Source of the DNA: Sphaerolaimus hirsutus
Taxonomy: Eukaryota; Nematoda; Chromadorea; Monhysterida; Sphaerolaimidae
Direction of reading: 5' to 3'
Assembly (NCBI GenBank): GCA_964036195.1
Contig: OZ038451.1
Span: forward strand, 17,694,747 to 17,758,746
Length of the DNA: 64,000 bases
Part shown: piece by piece, positions 1 to 9,600 of the stretch
Layout: each line of letters starts with the position of its first letter
Numbering within the stretch: the stretch's first letter is position 1
The notes under the pieces: model-generated
Told to the model about the DNA's origin: nothing
What the model saw: only the letters and a program-made list of their open reading frames with translations
Database searches by the model: none
Position numbers and translations under genes: made by a program

Positions 1-145
1 AAAGTGCCAAAAGTCATGTAAAATGCCCTGCAAAATGGCAACTCGGTTTTGCATGGCATTTTGCAGGGCATTTTACATGACTTTTTGACACTTTGCGTGA
101 CATTTGACATTTTACAGGTCACTTTACAGGGTCTGGAAGTGGCAC
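1..145 (-). repeat. Introner-like MITE, left part, touching PIP4P exon 4 donor
   Basis: Read on the minus strand, the repeat starts GTGCCACTTCCAGACCCTG directly at the exon 4 boundary. It continues as short palindromic units of the type GTCAAATGTCATGCAAAGTG until the window edge. The same termini and interior recur near 4.35, 13.1, 19.5, 20.5, 55.4 and 59.4 kb. An in-frame TAA lies about 20 bases inside, so the exon must end at or before the repeat. Confidence 0.75.
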
Positions 146-3081
146 CAGGTGCCCGCAGCCAGCCCGATGCCCACCGCCAAGAGAACCAGCGCGGCCAGCG
201 CGAAGGCCACGGCGCGCGTGCGAGCGTAGGATCGACCCACGGACGAGATTTTCCGGCAGTGCGGGCACCGCGCCAACGTGTTCGTCAGAGTGTTGAACTG
301 GGGTGAGATTGAATAGTGGGTGTAAGTAACATTATATTCGTGTAGGTGGATGCATAGGACAAATTGGGGGTGGCATTATAGGGAGGTGACACCAGAATTT
401 CGTGTCTTCCCATTTTGTGGTAGACTGGCCTGGGTTTTGGGGCTGGGGGCTTTGACTGGTTCTTATCCTCGAATAAACCCCAATCCCGGGATAGGCGAGC
501 CGTAAAAAAGCACCCATTTTACATGACAAATCTGTCCGACACACAGAAAAAAATATTTATTTTATGTTCAAAATCTCCAATCAGTCAAGAGATCTCCAAT
601 CGCCAATACGACCCCAAACCCAACATAAATATGTGAACGTCTTCAAAATCGACTAACGCTAAACAAAATGGAACGACATGAAATCTTGGTGAACCCGCCC
701 CCTAAAATGCCACTCCCAATTTCTAACACTGTCATAGGTAAATTTTTGGAGTAAAAAAGATGCAAACACAGATTTTATGCGTGACAGATCTTCTATCAAT
801 CTTCGAATCTTCTATCAATATTTTATACTAAATCGACTGAGTGGATGGGCACAAGCAAGCTTCACTACAAAATATTCCATGTCAAGTGCTGGGCAACGAT
901 ACGCGTCAAGTTCCAACGGTCGCGAAGTCAACAAGAATATAATTTGAGGCAACCCGATTCAGAGACTACCCGGACGCACCATAAAGATTTCCCTGCAGTG
1001 TGCGCACAGAACCCGACAGGTGCCTGGTGGTGCCCGAACTGCCGTTCCCACCGGAGACGCGCCTGCAAAATTATACGATTAGGCCATGTTACAACTGGCC
1101 AGGGGTCAAGTAGTAGGTGTTGGGGGTTAGCATCACCTTAGCATCACCTAAAAGACAGATAGCTGAAATTTTTTCTGGGGGGCTGGGGGGCTTGGGGGGG
1201 GCTGGCGGGGGCACAATATAAAGGCTTTTCAAGGTTACGAAGGCAGAAAGGGGAAAAAATCGCTAATAATCAGTTAAAAGTAGGGTTAAAACGGGATCCC
1301 GATCCCGAATACCGCGAAAAACGGAATATTGTGTCCCGATTCCGATCTCGAAACCTCAATCCCGATCCCGAAATTTGAAAAAGCCAATCCCGATCCCGAG
1401 ACTTTGAAAATCCCAATCCCGTTCCCGTAAAAAATGCGCCAATCCCGATCCCGGAAAAATTCACAGACATAAAAGGTGCCGGAAATGGCACTTTTAAAGG
1501 ACCATTTTTGTATACAGTTTGCAATTTTTTTGCCTGCAAGCGCGCATTTCCCCACCTCCCTCTATATCTCTGCTCCATGGGCATGGGCACGGACACCACT
1601 ACAAATGGACTCAATACAGTGCCCATTACCATATTTTAAGGTTAATACACATGAGTATATGGTAGACAGTGGTGTGAATGACCATGCCAGGCAGCCCACT
1701 GCGCAGTGCCTAAATGAATCTATAGCATTGTTTAAAATGCCAATTTAATCCAATGTTTCTGGCATCCATTGTTTTTGGTGTTTTGGGTCATTAATGTTAC
1801 AAAAAACAACAACCGAAAACGAATTTTTAGGCCTTAATCCCGATCTCAAAAAACGCCAATCCCGATCCCGAAATCTCAAAAAAAACAATCCCGATCCCGA
1901 AATCTCAAAAAACCAATCCCGATCCCGAAAAGTCAATCCCGTTTGAACCCTAGTTAAAAGTAGCCAAAAGTATGTTTAAAGTGGCTAAAAATAGGTATAT
2001 AACCATGTATATAGCCGGAAACGACGATTTTGAAGGTGAAAAACTATAAAAATGTGCGAAAATTAGTGATTTTGAGCGAAAATTGGGGCAAAATTTCTCA
2101 AAAACCACTCCAGATACATAGATAGCTAAGCGATTTGGGCGGGGGTCTTTGGGGGTAGCGATTTTTTGAATTGTTTTGCTGTTACGTGCGACTGTAACCA
2201 CCAAACAACCAAAACAAAGAGCACAACCAACCGAGCGTGATCACTCTCTTGCAGTCGGGGCGCGGACACGCGATCCTGTTCGACGACGCCTTGCAGATGA
2301 GCAGGCAGTTGCAGGGGCAGCGGACGTACTTCTTGCCTGCGGGCGCGGCGCGTATGGGCGTGGCCTCGTTGCATTGGCCGCACTTGACCACGTGCTGGTG
2401 CATCTTGCCCTCGATGTTGATGGACGCGTGGCACACGCGGCACGTGACCGTCGGCCCGCCGCCCGCGCCCGCCATGCCGCTCGGCAGCTGGGGGTTGGGA
2501 ATTGATAGATGTGAGGACGATTGAATTAAAGATGTTGGATATGCAGGTGTGGTGATGCAGATTTGAAATGCAAATTTGTTGAACACCACAAGCCATATCT
2601 ATTTATCAGTTCACTCGACGTCGTCGAATGCACGACGAGCGTTATTATTCACGCAATTAGGTATTTTATGACCGCAGAGTTACAATAGTTCCACATAACT
2701 GAGTCTATCATATTTCAGAGCAAACTTAAGTTTCTGCAGTAAAGTACTGAGAATGAACTAATGCCAATACTATTATGTCGTAATGATAAGATTTAAGCGT
2801 AGAATCGAATGCCCTGCCCGCACAATCACTTTTCGGCACAGAGCCAAGAAGTAATCAAGACCCCACAAAAGACATCATCAACCAACACAAAATCAAACAC
2901 GAGAACTCACCCCCTCATAGCTAGGTGGTGGATCAGCGGCACCAATATGCGCGGCCGGCTGCTCGCCGGCGCTCATGGCGCCAGTTTCCGACCCGCTGTG
3001 ATTGTCGTTGGCGGCTGGCGGCGTTGGCGCGAATGACGGCGCCAAATCGTCGCGTAACAATGGCGCGCGTTCGTCCGACAT
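146..3081 (-). CDS. PIP4P: PIP4P / TMEM55-type phosphatidylinositol-4,5-bisphosphate 4-phosphatase (3' end outside window)
   Basis: Four exons on the minus strand: 3081-2911, 2487-2232, 1062-980 and 297-146; all junction phases agree. The family removes the 4-phosphate of PI(4,5)P2 on late endosomes and lysosomes. Exon 1 starts MSDERAPLL and is Pro-rich with a PPPSYEG stretch. Exon 2 holds the cysteine-rich core ([42 protein letters not shown]) and the CX5R active-site motif CKASSNR. Exon 3 gives [12 protein letters not shown]. Exon 4 gives [14 protein letters not shown] and the first hydrophobic segment. The second membrane segment should lie to the left of the window. The start was chosen because MSDER matches the family N-terminus; the open frame upstream lacks support. 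Exon 4 ends inside the W codon after GLAAGT, exactly where an introner-like repeat begins. The gene is divergent from mL45. Confidence 0.9.
355..740. repeat. TIR MITE in PIP4P intron 3
   Basis: Inverted ends are visible: AAATTGGGGGTGGCATTATA on the left is matched, inverted, by a copy at about 690-725 that reads AAATTGGGAGTGGCATTTTA. The following GGTGACACC and GGTTCACC stretches also pair. The element at 62288-62850 has the same terminal layout, so this is a family. No target duplication was recognised. Confidence 0.5.
1142..2172. repeat. S-family element (GATAGATAGCT / GGGGTT-rich) in PIP4P intron 2, split by a hAT
   Basis: It carries the S-family landmarks: ACAGATAGCTGAAA, a G-rich tract, AAGGCTTTTCAAGG, GAAGGCAGAAAGGG and AATCGCTAA, then CATAGATAGCTAAGCGATTT near the other end. 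The element at 1281-1952 interrupts it. Copies of the same family occur near 24.2, 34.0, 38.9, 40.1, 45.3, 52.6 and 54.3 kb. The copy at 33936-34459 has clean hAT ends. Confidence 0.55.
1281..1952. mobile_element. Non-autonomous hAT with CCCGATCCC array, TSD GTTAAAAG
   Basis: Starts TAGGGTTAAAACGGG and ends CCCGTTTGAACCCTA, flanked by perfect 8-bp direct repeats GTTAAAAG (1273-1280 and 1953-1960). The interior is largely reiterated AATCCCGATCCCGAAA, with a unique centre. There is no transposase. Related copies lie at 23.1-23.55, 33.22, 44.7-45.8 and 47.0-47.36 kb. Confidence 0.9.
2488..2910. other. PIP4P intron 1, no recognised content
   Basis: The intron is bounded by GTGAGT and a CCCCCCAG acceptor. 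I see no repeat or gene inside it. Confidence 0.6.
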
Positions 3082-3668
3082 GGCTGGTGGTTTGGCTGTG
3101 GCGGAATGTTGTCGTCGGGACAATTTCACACCGCTATGCACCTGAAACACTTTGCGGTATTTATTTAAGCCTTTCTCAAAGTATTTCCTTTCGCGCAGAG
3201 GACTTATGTTTCATGTGTGAATATATAGACGAGAGCGGGCTAGAAAGCTCCTCATAGACATTTTTTTGGGAAATATACCCTTTCACTGCAAGTTTGGAAC
3301 ACGGCGTGTAGGGAAACCTGGCGACGATCAGTTGTTTTTTGATGACGTCACGATTCACGGTTTAATTCTACCGTTTCAGCAGGTTTCAGTGGTCACGCCC
3401 TTTGCACTTTTTATCATAAAGTTAGAATTGGATACCTCAAATTCAATACTTTCAATTTAGTTTTTAGCAGACAGCGACCAATTTTTGATCGACCCCCATT
3501 ATTGTGTCCGGTGCTCGCAGGAAAAATAACACGGGGAACGTCGGCTCGTCAAGCAAAAGCTGACGCTCGAAATAAATAAATCAAAGGATGAGTAAAATAA
3601 AAGAAAAAATGTAAAATTTGGAAGGGTGCCAAGTATTTCGAAAGCGAACCGCAAAAGAACTTCGCCGG
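3082..3668. promoter_or_regulatory. Divergent intergenic region between PIP4P and mL45
   Basis: The roughly 590 bp between two oppositely oriented start codons must hold both promoters and 5' UTRs. I could not pick a TATA box or initiator with confidence. No repeat family of the window is seen here, unlike most non-coding stretches. Confidence 0.4.
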
Positions 3669-6600
3669 ATGTCGGCCGCATTGAAGTGCGTCGCGCTGTG
3701 CAGCCGTCTCAGCGCACCCGTATGCGCCACGTACCTGTCAGTAGCCAACATTCACCATCACAAGGAACGGCATGACATCGAGCGATTCATCGGATTGAGA
3801 AGATCGTTCAATCGCAAACCCAATCGGCACTGGGATCCCAAATGGAGGTTACAAACTGCTAAAGGGATTATTTGTTCTGCTCGCTCTAATGGCTGCCCAC
3901 ACACTAGTTGGCACATTTGTGTTAACTGGTCTGTCAACTCAGATTTTGGCTTTATGTGTAGCAGAGCGATCTCTAAATGCACATGCGGCGATGTTCAAAA
4001 ATAAGTATTACGACAAGTGCACTGGAACGTCGCTCTACTACGCGTGCAACCGAAATCTGAGTTTACACACACTAGTTGACACTCGTGTATCAACTAGTGT
4101 GTGGGCAGCCAATGGTCTAACCATCCCAATCTCGCCCACCCAGAGTGCAGCGTCGAAAAAAGTATATCAACGTGCCGGTGCCCGACTACGAAGCGATGCG
4201 GTCGGGTGAAATGCCGCCGGAACAACTGCGCGCTTTCATGTTGAAGCAGGGCATCCGCCCGGTGGATCTGCAGCCCGACAGGCCCTGGAGCAAGGAGAGG
4301 GAAGTGCATATTGAAAGCATCGGTGAGGGGAGATCATTTTTGATTGGTGCCACTCACAAACCCTGTGAGATGTGGAATGTCATGCAAAGTGTCAAAAGGC
4401 ATGTAAAGTCCTCGGTAAAATGGCACAAAATGTTGGAACACATGATGATGAAAGTAGTTACAATGGAACAGATGATGACTTTTCTGCCGCCATCTTGCTT
4501 TTTTCGTAGTAACACACCGACTTCTTTACTGCTCAAAATTAAAACACTTTCCACTATTTGCCGTTCAGAATTTTTTTAGCTTTGCTTTGCATCACAATTT
4601 TTATGTAGTTTACGCAAATTTTCATTCACACTGACGCTCTGTCAATTTTGCATTCCACTACTAATTCACCAAACATTTAAGGGTCTATCGCTGAGCCGTT
4701 CGTGCCGCCCGCCGACGAAACTCGCGCGTCGATTTTGTCGAAAGAAAATCTCAACGAATGGAAAGAATGGGGCAAAAAGAGATGTGAGTCCGCCCAAAGT
4801 GATGCAAAATGAAATTTATCGCACTTTTTCCCAAATTTCCAGTGGGCGACCGGGCGCACCGGCGGCGACTTCGCAAGCACCCCCTGATGGAAGGTTGGAA
4901 TGAAACCGATTTCGCCGTGGAGGCTGAAGGAATTTATGTCGCCGCCATGAACGCTCTGTGCGAGGGTGATGAGTACAAGATGCACGAACTTATGGCACCC
5001 CTTGCTTTCCAGGTAAAAACCAATCACTCTATTATGACACTGGGTGCTGAAATTCAGACAAAATTGTAGCCATGTTGAATAAGTAATAAGTTTCAAGCAC
5101 CCCGTAAACGCTTCACTGCGAATTTGAAACCCTAATTTTGACAGACTATTTGTTATTCGTCTGAAATTTGTCTTATAATTTATAAAATCGAATATTGAAT
5201 ATTTTCTGACATCAATAACTAAAGTATGGGCATGTATGTCGATGGAGAGATTTGCTACCATTTTTTTTAAAGGCTCAATATCGAACGTGTTAATCGAAAG
5301 GTGGTATCGCTCCAATAAGTCGTATTCACAATTCTTATTCTATTATAAGACTTTGTAATGCTGAAATCTGTCGCAGAAAACGTTAGATTTCGTGGGTCTG
5401 GGTACGCTGCGCTGGTCGTTAGTCAAGCGAGTCACAGAGCCGACTGTAGTGCGCATTCGCATTGGAGACTTCCCGCCAAAGTCGGGCAACGACTTCGCCC
5501 AGGTCACCGTGCGCATGCACAACGAGCAGGTCGGTTTCAAGCTGCACATCTTCACTCGCTCGGCCCTGTGCCTGTAGACATGTAAACAGGTAAACCCGTT
5601 CGACAAGTAGGTAAAATAGCAAAATAGTAAAATAACTATAAAACTAAGTTTATATCCGAAAATAGCGATTTTGAAGATGAAAATTGACAAAATGGACCAA
5701 AAATCAGCGATTGTGCGTAATTGGTGAAAAACAGCTCAAAATTTGCTTCTCCACCTATACAATTTCGAGAGAACTGCACGCTAAGGATGCTTCAATGCAA
5801 AAGATAGGAGGCACAATCACAGGCCTCATTGTGCCCGATTCGTGTGTGTTTTTGCACACAATGCAGTCACTATTTATTAGTACAAATGCCCTTTACAAAC
5901 ACAATCCACAATCTTGACAAACAGGGTTAGTAGATGGCAAAGTTGCTTCCCAAGAATGCAATTGCACATGTATAGGGGGTTGACTTGAGTTTTTAGGGGC
6001 TGAGTTTACAATTCAGGGTTGAGTTGATGGGTGTTGATAAATTAGGGTTGAGTTGACAGAAGTTTAAAGATAAGGGGCTGTTGACACAAGTTTAAAAATT
6101 AGAGGCTGAGTTTATGGGAGTTGAGTTGATGGGTGTTTGCCAAATTAGGGGCTGAGTTTATGGGAGTTAACAATAACATTACCATAATCCTTAAGTGAGG
6201 CCCCCGGGGCTAAAAAATATAAATTGTGATATAATGCATTTGTGGGTTACTGATTACAATGATTTGAAATATGCACCACATTCTGACAGTACATTACGAT
6301 AACCCTGAAATTGAACCCAAAATGGGGCCAAAATTTTCAAATTGTGAAATGATGCATTGTGGGTTTCTAATTGCACTGATTTGATATATAATGCACTCCA
6401 TTTTGACACTACATTACCATAACCCTGAAAATGAACCACTGGGGCCAAAAACTTTCAATTTGTGAAATGATGCATTTTTGGGTTTCTGGTTGCACTGATT
6501 TCAAATTTAGGTTTCTGATTGCACTGATTTAATATATGCACTCCATTGACACTACATTACCATAACCCGAAAAATGAACCCATGGGGCCAAATACTTTCA

Positions 6601-9600
6601 ATTTGAGAAATGATGCATTTTCAGGTTTCTGATTGCACTCATTTGAAATATGCACTTCATTTTGACACTACATTACCATAACCCTGAAAATGAACCACTG
6701 GGGCCAAAAAATTTCAATTTGTGAAATGATGCATTTTTGGGTTTCTGATTGCACTGATTTCAAATTTGGGTTTCTGATTGCACTGATTTGATATATGCAC
6801 TCCATTTTGACACTACATTACCATAACCCTCAAAATGGACCCATGGGGTTAAATACTTTCAATTTGAGAAATGATGCATTTTCGGGTTTCTGATTGCACT
6901 CATCTGAAATATGCACTTCATTTTGACACTACATTACCATAACCCTAAAATGAACCCCCTGGGCCAAAAACTTTCAAATCATAAAATGATGGATTTGTGA
7001 GTTTCTGAGTGTAGTGATTTCAAATATGCCCAGGGCTTAAAAAATTAGAAATTGTGAAATGATTCAATGTGGGTTTCTAATTGCACTGATTTGAAATATG
7101 CACTCCGTTTTGACACGACATAACCCTGAAAACTACATAACCATAACCCTGAAAATGAACCTCTGGAGCCAAAAACTTTCAATTTGTGAAATCATTCATT
7201 TTTGGGTTTCTGATTGCACTGATTTCAAATTTGGGTCTATGATTGCACCAATTTGATATATGCACTCCATTTTGACACTACATTACCATAACCCTAAAAA
7301 TGAACCCATGGGGCCAAATACTTTCAATTTGAGAAATGATGCATTTACGGGTTTCTGATAGCACTCATTTGAAATATGCACTTCATTTTGACACTACATT
7401 ACCATAACCCTAAAAATGAACCCCCTGGGCCAAAAACTTTCAAACCATAAAATGATGGATTTGTGGGTTTCAGAGTGTAGCTATTTCAAATATGTCCAGG
7501 GCTTAAAAAATTAGAAATTGTGAAATGATTCAATGTGGGTTTCTAATTGCACTGATTTGAAATATGCAATCCATTTTGACACTACATAACCCTGAAAACT
7601 ACATAACCATAACCCTGAAAATGAACCTCTGGAGCCAAAAACTTTCAATTTGTGAAATCATTCATTTTCAGGTTTCTGATTGCACTCATTTGAAATATGC
7701 ACTTCATTTTGACACTACATTACCATAACCATAAAAATGAACCCCCTAAGCCAAAAACTTTCAAATCATAAAATGATGCATTTGTGGGTTTCTGATTGTA
7801 GCGATTTCAAATATGCACTCCATTTTGACACTACATTACTAAAACTCTGAAATTGAACCCCTAGACCCAAAAATTTCTAATTGTAAAATGATGCATTTTG
7901 CAGGTTTCCTATTGCACTGATTTGAAATGACTCAATTTCAACTCTACATTACTGTAAGCCTTAAATTGAACCCATGGGGCTAATAAATTAGAAATTGTGA
8001 AATGATGCATTTGTGGCATTTTGATTGCCTTGATTTGAAATATGCACTTCATTTTGACACTACATTACCATAACCCTGAAAATGAACCCCCAGGGCCAAA
8101 AATTTTCAAATCATAAAATGATGTGTTTGTGGGTTTCTGATTGTAGCGATTTCAAATATGCACTCCATTTTGACACCACATTACTAAAACCCTGATAATG
8201 AACCCCTGGGCACAAAAACTTTCAATTTGTGAAATGATGCGTTTGTGGGTTTTTTATTGCAGTGATTTGAGATGTGCACTCCATTTCTACTCTACATCAC
8301 CATAACCTTTTAAGTGTAACCCTTGGGGCTAAAAAATTGAAAATTGTGAATTGATGCATTTGTGGATTGATGATAGTGATTTTTTGAAATATTCATACCA
8401 TTTTCACACTACATTACCATAAACCTGAAAATGAGTTTACGGGAGTTTCCAAATTAGGGGCTGAGTTTATGGGAGTTTCCAAATTAGGGGCTGATTTTAA
8501 GGGAGTTTCCAAATTAGGGGCTGAGTTTATGGGAGTTTCTAAATTAGGGGCTGAGTTTATTGGAGTATCCAAATTAGGGCTGAGTTTACAGCAGTTTCCA
8601 AATTATGGGTTGAGTTTACAGGAGTTTCCAAAATTGGGGGCTGAGTTTATGGGAGTTTTCAAATTAGAGGCTGAGTTTATGGGAGCTTACAAATAAGTGG
8701 CTGAGTTTATGGGAGTTTGCAAGTTAGGGGCTGAGTTTACGAGAGTTTGCAAGTTAGGGGCTGAGTTTATAGGAGTTTCCAAATTAGGGGCTGAGTTTAC
8801 AGGAGTTTCCAAACTAGGGGCTGTGTTTACAGGATTTAGAGGGGGTCCCCATGGGGTGCCATTTTTGGGGGGTCTCCAGGGGGTGCCATTTTCTGGAGGT
8901 ACATATGGGGGTGCCATTTCAAGGGGGTCCACATAGGGTGCCATTTTTTGGGTGGTCCCCAGGGGTGCCATTTTTTGGTGGTCCTCAGGGTGGTGCTATA
9001 TTTTTTTTGCAGGGGGGTCCTAAGGGGGTGCCATTTTGGGGTGGTCCCCAGGGGGTGCCATTTTTGGAGAGTCCCCAGGGGGAGCCAACTTTGGGTGGGT
9101 CCCCAGGGGGTGCCATTTTTGTGGGGGTTCCTAGGGGGTGCCATGTTTGGGGGGTCCCCAGGGGGTGCTATTTTGGGGGGTCCCAAGGGGGTGCCATTTT
9201 TGGGGGGTCCCTAAGGGGTGCCATTTTTCAGTGGTCCTCAGGGGGTGCCATATTTGTGGGGCCCTAGGGGGTCTCATTTTTGGGCGGTTCCCAGGGGGTG
9301 CCACTTTTGGGGGGTTCCCCGGGGGGTGCCATTTGGAGGGGGGTCCCCATTGGGGTGTCAGTTTTTGCAAGCCTCTGAGTAGTGGGTACCTATAGCAGGA
9401 TTCTCTCCAACCTTCAGTTGGGTTCTCTACAATTAATACCACAAGGATTTACAAACACAAAAAGAACAGCAAAGCACAAATGTAACCCATTGAAGATTAC
9501 AACAAAGTTTGACACCTTGCAAAAACCACACTATCATATCACAAAACCTATACCACACAGAATGCACACTGCACACCATCATACCAAATCGCAAACTGTC

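Noticed and set aside
4677..5315. 212-residue minus-strand frame
   Set aside because: Antisense to two mL45 exons; no start context and no motif, and the plus-strand frames are clearly coding.
6189..9352. Regularly spaced repeats that might suggest a CRISPR array
   Set aside because: Units are contiguous or diverged without unique spacers, and this is eukaryotic intronic DNA.
8687..9442. Several long open frames on both strands rich in Gly, Pro, Trp (GTPWGPP and WGVPRGCHF types)
   Set aside because: They are translations of the G-rich minisatellite; frames stay open because of the unit composition, and all frames shift with unit-length changes.
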